From NCBI RefSeq assembly GCF_004349055.1, contig NZ_SMKX01000029.1, positions 1 through 64,000 of the forward strand: a stretch of 64,000 nucleotides of DNA, read 5' to 3'. The position numbers and the translations under genes were made by a program. This document shows, one piece after another, positions 7,732 through 15,926 of this stretch. This DNA comes from Kribbella antibiotica. GTDB lineage: Bacteria; Actinomycetota; Actinomycetes; Propionibacteriales; Kribbellaceae. The notes beneath the pieces were generated by a model. The model saw only the letters and a program-made list of their open reading frames with translations. It ran no database searches and had not been told where the DNA came from. Positions within the stretch are counted from its first letter, which is position 1, and the number at the start of each line of letters is the position of its first letter.

Positions 7732-9159
7732 GTGAAAAGACGTCTGATGGCTGTGGGTGCAGTCGGGGGGCTACTGGTGTCTGGGCTGGCCGTCGTACCG
7801 GCGGCTGGAGTGGCCGCGGCGGGTGAGGCGCGGCAGGTGCGTGATGTCGTGCGCGACGCCGACGGCGGCGAGTTCGTCCGGTACGAGCGCACGTTCGATG
7901 GACTGCGGGTCGTCGGTGGTGACCTGATTGTCCAGCGGGGTAAGGCGAAAGCGGAGCTGACCACCTACAACCGCGGGGTGAGTTCAGTTGCGGTGGAGTC
8001 GACGAAGCCGAAGCTCAAGTCGGCGAACGGCGAGCTGATCGTCTACGTGACGGCGACCAAACCAGTGCTCGCGTACGACGTGGTGACCCGCAGCGTGAAG
8101 CCCGACCAGACCCCGTCCGTGCTGCACACATACACCGACGCGAACACAGGCGCCGTACTGGGCAGCGATGACGAGATCAAGGCAGGCGAAGGCAATTCGA
8201 CGTACGCCGGGATCGTGTCGCTCGGAACGTCGTACGTCGCCCCCAACTATCTGCTGAAGGACCCGAGCCGGGGCAACGGCTACACCGTCCACGCGGCGAC
8301 GAACGCGATCTTCACCGACGCCGACGACATCTGGGGTAACAGCCTGCCGACCAACGTGCAGACGGCCGCGGTCGACGCGCACTTCGGCGCCCAGGTCACC
8401 TGGGACTACTACAAGTTCGTGCACGGCCGGCTCGGCATCTTCAACAACGGCGTCGGCGCCAAGTCGCGCGTCCACTACGGCAGCAACTACGCCAACGCCT
8501 TCTGGGACGGCACCCAGATGACGTACGGCGACGGCGCGGGCAACGTCCATCCGCTGACCTCGCTCGACGTCGCCGGTCACGAGATGAGCCACGGCGTCAC
8601 GCAGGCCACGGCGAACCTGAACTACTCGAACGAGGCCGGCGGCCTGAACGAGTCGACCTCGGACATCTTCGGCACGATGGTCGAGTGGTACGCCAACAAC
8701 GCCACCGACCTCGGCGACTATCTGATCGGCGAGAAGGTCGACATCTTCGGCACCGGCGCTCCGCTACGCCGTATGGACAAGCCGTCGTCCGACGGCTCCA
8801 GCGCCGACTGCTGGAGCACAAGCGTCGGCGGCCTCGACCCGCACTACTCGTCCGGACCGCTGAACCACTGGTTCTACCTGGCCGCCGAAGGCACCGGCGC
8901 CAAGTCGATCAACGGCGTTGCCTACAACAGCACCTCCTGCAACGGTACGACGTTCGCCGGCATCGGCCGCAATGTCGCCGCGAAGGTCTGGTACCGCACC
9001 TTGACCACCAAACTGACGTCGTCGAGCAACTACCTCGCCGCCCGCAACGGCGCAATCCTCAGCGCCAAGGAACTGTACGGCGCCGGGTCGGCGCAATGCC
9101 TCGGCATCCAGCGCGCGTTCGCCGGCATCAACGTTCCTGCCGGCGCCCAGGTCTGCTAG
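7732..9159 (+). CDS. Secreted M4 (thermolysin-like) neutral metalloprotease
   Basis: A 475-residue pre-pro-protease. Residues 1-32 are a Sec signal peptide (KRR then a hydrophobic stretch ending AAGVAAAGEA). The propeptide of FTP/PepSY type follows to about residue 155. The catalytic domain has H283-E-M-S-H287 as zinc ligands and general base, and the third ligand E307 in GGLNESTSD, the exact M4 arrangement. The C-terminal domain carries the conserved histidine region (DPHYSSGPLNHWFYL). The GTG start at 7732 is chosen for its good ribosome binding site and signal peptide. It would be exported, autoprocessed and degrade protein outside the cell. The hairpin over its start suggests translational or repressor control. 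Confidence 0.95.
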   Translation: MKRRLMAVGAVGGLLVSGLAVVPAAGVAAAGEARQVRDVVRDADGGEFVRYERTFDGLRVVGGDLIVQRGKAKAELTTYNRGVSSVAVESTKPKLKSANGELIVYVTATKPVLAYDVVTRSVKPDQTPSVLHTYTDANTGAVLGSDDEIKAGEGNSTYAGIVSLGTSYVAPNYLLKDPSRGNGYTVHAATNAIFTDADDIWGNSLPTNVQTAAVDAHFGAQVTWDYYKFVHGRLGIFNNGVGAKSRVHYGSNYANAFWDGTQMTYGDGAGNVHPLTSLDVAGHEMSHGVTQATANLNYSNEAGGLNESTSDIFGTMVEWYANNATDLGDYLIGEKVDIFGTGAPLRRMDKPSSDGSSADCWSTSVGGLDPHYSSGPLNHWFYLAAEGTGAKSINGVAYNSTSCNGTTFAGIGRNVAAKVWYRTLTTKLTSSSNYLAARNGAILSAKELYGAGSAQCLGIQRAFAGINVPAGAQVC

Positions 9160-9165
9160 CCCCGC

Positions 9166-9213
9166 TAACGTCCGAACGATCGGAGGGCACGGTCTCCGGT
9201 TCTTCGGACGTTA
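9166..9213 (+). repeat. 48-bp dispersed hairpin repeat, copy 1
   Basis: The copy begins TAACGTCCGAACGATCGGAG and ends TTCTTCGGACGTTA, so the 11-base ends are inverted repeats and an inner GGAG/CTCC pair extends the stem. It starts 6 bases after the stop of the M4 protease, where it could act as a terminator. Three further copies lie at 9228, 15796 and 25419. Confidence 0.85.
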
Positions 9214-9227
9214 AATCACTGCCGCGC

Positions 9228-9275
9228 TAACGTCCGAACGATCGGAGGGCACGGTCTCCGGTTCTTCGGACGTTA
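9228..9275 (+). repeat. 48-bp dispersed hairpin repeat, copy 2
   Basis: It is base-for-base the same as copy 1 through the 48 bp and lies 14 bases after it in the same orientation. This tandem pair implies recent duplication or repeated insertion. Confidence 0.85.
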
Positions 9276-9390
9276 GCTGCGGCGGTGGGGCTGGGGTGGA
9301 TGGCGAGGTCGGCGACCGGGCTCGTTGAGGTTCTGAGCTTCGGCGGGGTCAGTGCAAGGGCCCGGATTGGTGACCGTTTACCGGAGGGTC

Positions 9391-9580
9391 GGGGAGTATT
9401 ACCTGTCGATTCCGGTACGTAGCGCTCCCCAGCCCCCCGCCAGACAGCAGCGCACAGCACTCCTAGGGGATAACCCCTCACATAGGGGGTTGCCCACTCA
9501 GATTCTCAGTGGGCAACCCCCCATCTCAGGGGGCAACCACAGCCCAGCAACCCCCAGCAACGAGCCACGCGACCGCAGAC
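9391..9580 (-). repeat. Composite intergenic repeat, copy A
   Basis: Read on the minus strand, this stretch matches 15530-15710 in two blocks: about 9533-9580 (GTTGCTGGGCTGTGGTTG common to both) and 9391-9465, where GGGGAGCGCTACGTACCGGA and the following ATCGACAGG are nearly identical to 15671-15699. Between the blocks this copy carries extra hairpins. Together with the 48-bp hairpins beside it, it fills most of the gap between the protease and the sugar-binding protein gene; I see no gene in 9276-9856. Confidence 0.65.
9485..9521. repeat. 14-bp-arm inverted repeat
   Basis: GGGGGTTGCCCACT (9485-9498) and AGTGGGCAACCCCC (9508-9521) are exact reverse complements around a 9-base loop, and a third half-copy (GGGGGCAACCAC) follows at 9529. 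No T-run follows on either strand, so this looks like part of the composite repeat instead of a terminator. Confidence 0.7.
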
Positions 9581-9856
9581 CTCGCCAAGCAGCCCAACCA
9601 CCGCGACGACCAGCCACGCCGCCGTTAATCGGCCGCAGCGGCGACCCGCCATCCCCAGACGCCACCGGCCGAGCCGCTCGCCAACCCACCGCTGACCGCA
9701 ACATTCCCCGCCGACCGCAACCCACGGACTACCGACCAACCGCGAACCACCCGGAGACAATCCGCCGTACCGGCACCAACTCGGGACCGAAGACACCTCA
9801 CCACATGTCCACGGTCCCCAGGTGTACACAGTCGCCGCAAATGTCCCGGCACAAGA

Positions 9857-9890
9857 AAGCGCCCGTCCTGGAGATCCAGGACGGGCGCTT
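9857..9890 (-). terminator. Strong intrinsic terminator of the sugar ABC operon
   Basis: AAGCGCCCGTCCTGG and CCAGGACGGGCGCTT form a perfect 15-bp stem with a 4-base loop, located 30 bases after the stop codon of the substrate-binding protein gene on the minus strand. The following bases read TTCTTG on that strand, so the U-tract is short, as is usual in high-GC actinomycetes. Confidence 0.85.
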
Positions 9891-9920
9891 CACCAGAAGA
9901 GTGTTACTGCTTGCCCCGTG

Positions 9921-11033
9921 TTACTTGGTGAGGGCCGACAGCTTCGGGTCGTTCGCGTAGGCCTCGGCCGCGTTGGCCTTGGTCACGATGACCGGCGGCA
10001 GCAGGAACGACGGGACGACCTTGGAACCGTTGTTGTACGACTTGGTGTCGTTGACGGTCGGGGTCCCACCGGTCTGCAGCGCCTTGACCATGTTGATGGT
10101 CTCGGACACCAGCTTGCGGGTGTCCTTGTTGATGGTGGAGTACTGCTCGCCGGCCATGATCGACTTGACCGACTCGACCTCGGAGTCCTGACCGGTGACG
10201 ACCGGGAGCGGCTTGCCGGCGCCCTTGACCGAGGTCAGGATCGCGCGGGCCAGGGTGTCGTTCGGGGACAGCACGCCGTCGAGGGTCTTGCCACTGGTGT
10301 AGGTCGAGGTCAGCAGGGAGTCCATCCGCTGCTGGGCGCCCTCGGCCTTCCAGCCCTGGATGGCGGTCTGCTTGACGTCGGTCTGCTTCGAGCCGACGAT
10401 GACGTCACCCTTGTCGATGAGGGGCTTGAGGACCTCCATCGCACCGTTGAAGAAGACCCCGGCGTTGTTGTCGTCCGGCGAGCCGGAGAACAGCTCGATG
10501 GTCCACGGGCCGGTCGCCTTCTTGGCCTTCATGCCGTCCAGCAGGGCCTGGCCCTGGAGCTGGCCGACCTTGAAGTTGTCGAACGCGATGTAGTAGTCCA
10601 GGTCCGGCGTGTTGGTGATCAGGCGGTCGTAGGCGATGACGGTGACGCCCGCCTCCTTGGCCTGCTTGACCTGGGTGGACAGCTGCGCCGCGTCGGTCGC
10701 ACCGATGACGATGACCTTCGCGCCCTTGGTGACCATGGACGAGATCTGGCCCTGCTGGTCGGCGACGGTCGTCGACGCACCGGCGTACTGGACGTCGCCC
10801 TTGAAGCCGGCTTCCTTGAGGCCGTTGGTGAACAGGTCGCCCGCGAGCACCCAGTTCTCCGAGGTCTTCGACGGCAGTGCGACGCCGATCAGGGAGTCGG
10901 CCGCGAAGCCCTTGGCCGCCGGCGCGTCGCCGGGCTTGTTCTCGCCCTCGCGGGAGTTCCCGCAGGAGGCTGCGCCGAGTGCGAGTACGGCGACGGCACC
11001 GACCGCGACCGCCTTGGTGATGATCTTGTACAT
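9921..11033 (-). CDS. chvE: Sugar ABC transporter substrate-binding lipoprotein (ChvE-type)
   Basis: A 370-residue periplasmic-binding-protein-like lipoprotein. The signal peptide ends in the lipobox ALGAASC, so the mature protein would be tethered to the membrane. The body is a type I sugar-binding fold: VIVIGATDAAQLSTQVKQAK, VIAYDRLI and the C-terminal PSFLLPPVIVTKAN match multiple-monosaccharide binding proteins of the ChvE/XylF group. ATG 11033 is preceded by AAAGG; upstream in-frame sequence is not coding. It is the last gene of the three-gene transporter and is followed by a strong terminator. Likely ligands are xylose, glucose or arabinose. Confidence 0.9.
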   Translation of the reverse strand: MYKIITKAVAVGAVAVLALGAASCGNSREGENKPGDAPAAKGFAADSLIGVALPSKTSENWVLAGDLFTNGLKEAGFKGDVQYAGASTTVADQQGQISSMVTKGAKVIVIGATDAAQLSTQVKQAKEAGVTVIAYDRLITNTPDLDYYIAFDNFKVGQLQGQALLDGMKAKKATGPWTIELFSGSPDDNNAGVFFNGAMEVLKPLIDKGDVIVGSKQTDVKQTAIQGWKAEGAQQRMDSLLTSTYTSGKTLDGVLSPNDTLARAILTSVKGAGKPLPVVTGQDSEVESVKSIMAGEQYSTINKDTRKLVSETINMVKALQTGGTPTVNDTKSYNNGSKVVPSFLLPPVIVTKANAAEAYANDPKLSALTK

Positions 11034-11106
11034 CGTGGATACCTTTCGTGGGTTCCCACCGGACGAAGTCCGGCAGGAGTGTCCGCTTTCGCGGGCGTTG
11101 GAAACC

Positions 11107-12408
11107 TCAGCTGGCGGCCGGGGTCTTGTCGTTCTGCCGGGGCGCGTCTGCCGCAGGCACCGCAGCCGGTACCTCCGCACGACGGAACGGACGAGTGAGC
11201 GAGTCGATGATCGAGAACCGGCCCTGACTCTTGTTGTAGACGTCGATCGCGACGGCGAGCAGCAGTACCAGGCCCTTGATCATCTGGACCAGGTCGACAC
11301 CGACACCCATCAGCTGCAGACCGTTGTTGAGCAGCGCCATCACCAGACCACCGACGATCGAGCCGCTGACGGTACCGAGACCACCCGAGACCGCGGCGCC
11401 ACCGATGAAGACGGCGGCGATCGCGTCGAGCTCCCAGCTCAGGCCGTCCTGCGGACCGGAGGCCGCGGATCGAGCCACGAAGATCATTCCGGCCAGGGCG
11501 GCCAGGATCCCCATGTTGCACATGACGAAGAAGTTGACCCGCTGCAGCTTCACCCCGGACAGCTCGGCGGCGCGGGCGTTGCCGCCGACCGCGTAGATGC
11601 GCCGGCCGGAGACCGTGTTGCGGGTGTAGAAGGAGTAGATCAGCACCAGGCCGATCAGGATGATGCCCGAGACCGGCAGGCTGGTGCCGACCCGGCCACC
11701 GGCGAACCGCAGGGTGGCGAAGACGATGACGCCGACCATCACGGCCAGCCGCAGACCCGAGATCCACAGCGGAGCGGGCGCGGCGCCCATCTCCTGCCGG
11801 GTCTTCCGGGACTGCCACTCACGCCACGCCACTGCGAGACAACCGATCAGGCCGAGCAGCAGCGTCAGGTTGTTGTAGCCGGTGGCGGGCCCGACCTCAG
11901 GCAGGTAGCCCGCGCCGATCGTGCGGAAGCCCTCCGGGACCGGAACGGTGTCGGCGTTGCCGATGAACTGGTTGCCACCACGGAACAGCAGCATGCCGGC
12001 CAGCGTCACGATGAACGCCGGGACGCCGACATAGGCGACCCAGAAACCCTGCCAGGCACCGATGAGCGCGCCGACCACCAGGCCCAGCACGATCCCGAGC
12101 GGCCACGGGATGCCGAAGTGCGCGATCGACTTGGCGACCACGATCCCGACGAACGCGGCCACCGAGCCCACCGACAGATCGATGTGTCCGGCAACGATCA
12201 CCATCAGCATCCCGATCGCCAGGATGAGGATGTAGGAGTATTGGCTGACGACCGCGATCAGGTTGCCCGATGTCAGCGTGAGGCCGTCGGTCAGGACCTC
12301 GAACAGCAGGACGATCGCCACCAGGGTGAAGATCATGCCGAACTGGCGGCCGACAGTGGTGGTACCTCCGAAGAGGTTCTTCTTGAGGTCTTGGAGTCCG
12401 CTCATCAC
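11107..12408 (-). CDS. mmsB: Multiple-monosaccharide ABC transporter permease (GguB-type)
   Basis: A 433-residue membrane protein of the BPD_transp_2 family with about 10 hydrophobic segments. The conserved motifs [17 protein letters not shown] and [27 protein letters not shown]-like sequence (the family EAA-like region) are present, as is the late [20 protein letters not shown] block. The 3' tail of about 25 residues is alanine/proline-rich and not conserved. The start overlaps the ATPase stop by 4 bases (ATGA). It forms the channel through which the captured sugar enters. Confidence 0.92.
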   Translation of the reverse strand: MMSGLQDLKKNLFGGTTTVGRQFGMIFTLVAIVLLFEVLTDGLTLTSGNLIAVVSQYSYILILAIGMLMVIVAGHIDLSVGSVAAFVGIVVAKSIAHFGIPWPLGIVLGLVVGALIGAWQGFWVAYVGVPAFIVTLAGMLLFRGGNQFIGNADTVPVPEGFRTIGAGYLPEVGPATGYNNLTLLLGLIGCLAVAWREWQSRKTRQEMGAAPAPLWISGLRLAVMVGVIVFATLRFAGGRVGTSLPVSGIILIGLVLIYSFYTRNTVSGRRIYAVGGNARAAELSGVKLQRVNFFVMCNMGILAALAGMIFVARSAASGPQDGLSWELDAIAAVFIGGAAVSGGLGTVSGSIVGGLVMALLNNGLQLMGVGVDLVQMIKGLVLLLAVAIDVYNKSQGRFSIIDSLTRPFRRAEVPAAVPAADAPRQNDKTPAAS

Positions 12409-13955
12409 GCCGTCTTCTTCGTAGTGGTCATCTGCTTCATCAGACGTTCGGGGTCGGCCTCCGCGCGCACGACCTCACCGGTGATTGTGCCCTCGAACAC
12501 GGTGTAGATCCGGTCACACAGGCCGATCAGCTCCGGCAGTTCCGAGGAGATCACCACGACACCCTTACCTTCCTCGGCAAGCTTGTGGATGATCCCGTAG
12601 ATCTCGAACTTCGCCCCGACATCGATCCCGCGGGTCGGCTCGTCGAGGATCAGCAGGTCCGGGTCGCTGAACATCCACTTGGCCAGCACCACCTTCTGCT
12701 GATTGCCGCCGGACAGCTTCGAGACACCCTCGTCGACCGACGGCGTCTTGATCCGGAGCTCCTGGCGGTACGACTCGGCAGCCTGGTGCTCGGCCACCTC
12801 GTCGATGACACCGTGATGTGCGACCTTGGCCGGCTTGGCTGCCACGATCGAGGTCTTGATGTCGTCGAGCAGGTTCAGGCCGATCGCCTTGCGGTCCTCG
12901 CTGACGTAGGCCAGGCCGTGCTCGATGGCCTCCGACACCGTCCGCAGCCGGATCTCCCGGCCGTCCTTGAAGACCTGGCCACCCAGCCAGGTGCCGTAGG
13001 AGCGGCCGAACAGGCTCATCGCCAGCTCGGTCCGCCCGGCGCCCATCAGGCCGGCGAATCCGACGACCTCACCCCGCCGTACGGAGAAGTTGGCGTGCTT
13101 GGTGACGAGGCGGTCGGTGATCGGGTGCCGCACGGTCCAGTCGCGGACCTCGAAGAAGACCTCGCCGATATTCGGCGTGTAGTCGGGGAAGCGGCTGCTC
13201 ATGTCGCGGCCGACCATCCCGCGGACGATCCGGTCCTCGTTCACACCGTCGGCCAAGACATCGAGGGTCTCGATCGTCTTGCCGTCGCGCAGGATCGTGA
13301 TCTGGTCGGCGACCGCCTCGATCTCGTTCAGCTTGTGCGAGATGATGATCGAGGTGATGCCCTGGGTCCGGAAGTCGCGCAGCAGGTCGAGCAGCTGCCG
13401 GGAGTCGGACTCGTTCAGCGCGGCGGTCGGCTCGTCGAGGATGAGCAGCTTGACGTCCTTCGCGAACGCCTTGGCGATCTCGATCAGCTGCTGCTTGCCG
13501 ACGCCGATGTCCTTGATGAGCGTGTCCGGGTCCTCCTTGAGGCCGACCAGCTTCATCAGCTCCAGCGCGCGGCGCTGAGCGGTCTTCCAGTCGATGGCCA
13601 GACCCGTCCGCGGCTCGTTGCCGAGGAAGATGTTCTCGGTGATCGACATCCCCGGGATCAGTGCCAGCTCCTGGTGGATGATCACGATCCCGGCGTTCTC
13701 ACTGGCCCGGATGTCGGCGAACCGCGCCTCAACACCTCGGTAACGGATCTCACCGCTGTAGTCACCGTACGGATAGACGCCGCTGAGCACCTTCATCAGC
13801 GTTGATTTTCCAGCACCGTTCTCCCCGCAGATCGCGTGGATCTCGCCCTCGTTCACCACCAGGTTGACGTCGGCGAGCGCCTTCACACCAGGAAACGTCT
13901 TGGTGATATCGCGCATTTCGAGCAGAACCGGAGCGTCCCGGTCTGGCATTGGCAT
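12405..13955 (-). CDS. mmsA: Multiple-monosaccharide ABC transporter ATPase (GguA-type, two NBDs)
   Basis: A 516-residue protein with two fused nucleotide-binding domains. The first has Walker [10 protein letters not shown] and Walker [12 protein letters not shown]. The second has a degenerate Walker A (GLMGAGRTE) but an intact signature LSGGNQQKV and Walker [12 protein letters not shown]; this asymmetry is normal for sugar (CUT2) importers. I start at ATG 13955, since GGGG lies at good spacing; a TTG at 13970 is possible. First gene of the operon, reading away from the ROK regulator across a shared 120-base promoter region. Confidence 0.93.
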   Translation of the reverse strand: MPMPDRDAPVLLEMRDITKTFPGVKALADVNLVVNEGEIHAICGENGAGKSTLMKVLSGVYPYGDYSGEIRYRGVEARFADIRASENAGIVIIHQELALIPGMSITENIFLGNEPRTGLAIDWKTAQRRALELMKLVGLKEDPDTLIKDIGVGKQQLIEIAKAFAKDVKLLILDEPTAALNESDSRQLLDLLRDFRTQGITSIIISHKLNEIEAVADQITILRDGKTIETLDVLADGVNEDRIVRGMVGRDMSSRFPDYTPNIGEVFFEVRDWTVRHPITDRLVTKHANFSVRRGEVVGFAGLMGAGRTELAMSLFGRSYGTWLGGQVFKDGREIRLRTVSEAIEHGLAYVSEDRKAIGLNLLDDIKTSIVAAKPAKVAHHGVIDEVAEHQAAESYRQELRIKTPSVDEGVSKLSGGNQQKVVLAKWMFSDPDLLILDEPTRGIDVGAKFEIYGIIHKLAEEGKGVVVISSELPELIGLCDRIYTVFEGTITGEVVRAEADPERLMKQMTTTKKTA

Positions 13956-14001
13956 CACTGATCCCCGCAAGTCCTGTCGATCACTGCCTGTGGCGAGGAC
14001 T

Positions 14002-14020
14002 GTAAATCCAATTGATTTAC
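14002..14020. promoter_or_regulatory. Probable ROK-regulator operator
   Basis: GTAAATC-CAATT-GATTTAC is a perfect 7-bp inverted repeat with a 5-base spacer. It is AT-rich in a GC-rich background and lies between the divergent sugar transporter and ROK genes. This is the sort of site NagC/XylR-type regulators bind, so autoregulation and sugar-dependent control of the transporter are likely. Confidence 0.75.
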
Positions 14021-14075
14021 TTAGTCAACGGTCTGAGGGAGACTGGCGTCGATCAGTGATCTGGAGGGTCAACGG

Positions 14076-15314
14076 GTGCGTCAAGCAGGAACGAATCTCC
14101 CCAAGGTCGGCCGCTACAACCAAGCGGTCGTGCTGGAGCGGATCCAGCGTGCCGACGGCGTCACCCGACAGGAGATCGCCCAGCACACCGGCCTAACCCC
14201 GCAAGCGGTTTCCGGCATCGTCAGGCGTTTGATTGACGAAGGCATCGTGCGCGAGGACGGGGCCAGCCGGGAGTACAGCGCGGGCAAGCCGCGGACCATT
14301 CTGCGGGTCAACGCCGACGCCGGCCGGGCCATCGGGCTGCACTTCGATCCGGCCGAGCTGACCTGTGTCGTGGTGGATCTGCTCGGTCAACCCTTGGTTA
14401 CTCAGCGTATGCTGATCGCGCCGGGGACAGCTCCGAATCAGGTCATCGCAGCGATGGCGAAGCTGGTCGAGGAGGTCCTCAGGCTCGCCGAGGTCTCCCC
14501 CGACAGCGTCCTCGGTCTCGGTCTGGCGACCCCAGGTCCACTCGACCGCAAAGAGGGCGTCGTGGTCTCGCCGGCTCAGCTGCAGCACTGGGGCCGGGTC
14601 CCGATGGCCCGGCTGCTGAGCGAGGCCACCGGTCTGGCGGTGACGCTGGACAACGACGCGTCGGCCGCCGCGGTCGGCGAGCGCTGGGCCGGATCGGGTC
14701 GCGGCGTCGCCAACTTCGCCTACTTCTTCTTCGGTACCGGCATCGGTGGCGGCCTGATCCTCAACCAGCAGGTCTACCGGGGTGGCTCGGGCAACAGCGG
14801 CGAGTTCGGCCACATGTCCGTCGTACAGGACGGTCTGCCGTGCACCTGCGGCAACCGGGGCTGCCTGGAGACGGTCGCCCGGCCCGCCGCGATCGTCTCC
14901 GAGACCCATCGCCGGCTGCAGGCAGGCAGCGCGAGTTCACTGGACCGGCGGTTCCGCGCGGTCCCCGAGTCGGTCGACCTGCGGGCGATCGACTCCGCCG
15001 CGATTGCCGGCGACCCACTGGCGGCCAGTGTGCTGGCCCAAGCCGCCGACTACGTCGCAACCGCGGTCGTCAACGTCGTCAACATCACCGACGTCGATCT
15101 CGTCATCCTCGGCGGCCCCAGCATCCGCGAGCTCGGGCAGCGCTACACCGACGCCGCTGCCCGGGCCGTCGCCGCGCGCGTGATGTCGAGAACCATCCGC
15201 CCGGTCGAGGTCATCCTGTCGCCGCTCGGTGCCGACGCCGCCGCGGTCGGCGGCGCGGCCCTCGTCCTGCACCGCGCCTACTCCCCCCAGCTGTCCGAGC
15301 TCCTCTCAGACTGA
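14076..15314 (+). CDS. ROK family transcriptional regulator
   Basis: A 412-residue repressor. Residues 10-65 are a winged helix-turn-helix (VTRQEIAQHTGLTPQAVSGI). The rest is a sugar-kinase-like ROK domain with GTGIGGGLILNQQVYRGG and the zinc-binding CTCGNRGCLE motif that defines the family. It starts with GTG at 14076. It is divergent from the monosaccharide transporter and the operator at 14002-14020 lies between them, so it probably represses transport until a sugar binds. The kinase activity is usually lost in regulators of this type. Confidence 0.93.
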   Translation: MRQAGTNLPKVGRYNQAVVLERIQRADGVTRQEIAQHTGLTPQAVSGIVRRLIDEGIVREDGASREYSAGKPRTILRVNADAGRAIGLHFDPAELTCVVVDLLGQPLVTQRMLIAPGTAPNQVIAAMAKLVEEVLRLAEVSPDSVLGLGLATPGPLDRKEGVVVSPAQLQHWGRVPMARLLSEATGLAVTLDNDASAAAVGERWAGSGRGVANFAYFFFGTGIGGGLILNQQVYRGGSGNSGEFGHMSVVQDGLPCTCGNRGCLETVARPAAIVSETHRRLQAGSASSLDRRFRAVPESVDLRAIDSAAIAGDPLAASVLAQAADYVATAVVNVVNITDVDLVILGGPSIRELGQRYTDAAARAVAARVMSRTIRPVEVILSPLGADAAAVGGAALVLHRAYSPQLSELLSD

Positions 15315-15320
15315 GCGGGG

Positions 15321-15515
15321 TTAATCGAGCGCTCGGCACACGTGCGAGCCGGCTGGGCGGGACCCGCGCGAGAGGCTCAGATCCCGTACGGCGAAGGAAC
15401 GGCGCAGCCAACGGTCGTTGCCGTCGTACCGGGGTACGAACGAGGTGCGTCCGTGGACGGCCTTGCGGTTGTCGACGACCATCAGGTCACCGGCCACGAG
15501 GACCATCCCGACCAT
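15321..15515 (-). pseudogene. Remnant of TauD/TfdA (AsnO-like) Fe(II) dioxygenase C-terminus
   Basis: The minus-strand frame ends at a stop at 15321 and gives about 64 residues that match the C-terminal end of clavaminate-synthase-like oxygenases: GDLMVVDNRKAVHGRTSFVP then RYDGNDRWLRRSF. This holds the distal iron-ligand histidine (AVHGR) and the arginine that binds 2-oxoglutarate. Nothing upstream of about 15510 resembles the rest of the enzyme; the sequence changes into the composite repeat. It therefore looks like a gene destroyed from its 5' side by repeat insertion or deletion. Confidence 0.75.
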
Positions 15516-15529
15516 GACCGAGAGTCGGC

Positions 15530-15710
15530 GATCGCGTGCAGCGTTGCCTGGGGTTGCTGGGCTGTGGTTGCGGCCGGAGATGAGGAGGCCTGAAAACTGA
15601 CCCGCCGCGGTGGCTTTCAACGACAGGTCAGCTTGTTCCGGGGTGCTGCGCGCTGTTGTCCGGCGGGGGCGGGGAGCGCTACGCACCGGAATCGACAGGC
15701 AGAACTCCCC
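15530..15710 (+). repeat. Composite intergenic repeat, copy B
   Basis: This is the plus-strand partner of 9391-9580. Shared blocks are GGTTGCTGGGCTGTGGTTG near 15553 and GGGGAGCGCTACGCACCGGA plus ATCGACAGG at 15671-15699. It abuts the truncated dioxygenase remnant on one side and is followed 85 bases later by a 48-bp hairpin in the matching orientation, the same arrangement as copy A with copy 2. No gene is visible in 15516-15926. Confidence 0.65.
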
Positions 15711-15795
15711 AACTCCCGAACAATCAGCGAGAACCTACTGCCCCACAGCGGCAGCAGAAACTCGCAAAGGCGGCCCCGCCCACCGTCACCCCAGC

Positions 15796-15842
15796 TAACG
15801 TCCGAAGAACCGGAGCCGGGCCCTCCGATCGTTCGGACGTTG
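15796..15842 (-). repeat. 48-bp dispersed hairpin repeat, copy 3 (inverted)
   Basis: TAACGTCCGAAGAACCGGAG at the left and CGATCGTTCGGACGTT at the right are the reverse complement of copies 1 and 2, with a few changes in the loop. It lies 85 bases beyond the stop of the fucosidase gene, a position compatible with a terminator. Confidence 0.8.
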
Positions 15843-15926
15843 GCGTGAGGGCCGTGCGGTCGGACCCGACCTCTTAGGTGAGCGGCATTGGACTCCACCC
15901 ACCCGGACTGACTCGCGGCCGAGACG

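Noticed and set aside
9822-12507. Long plus-strand open frames antisense to the sugar ABC transporter genes
   Set aside because: Composition (R, G, D, H runs) and lack of any motif mark them as shadows of the minus-strand genes, whose motifs are complete.
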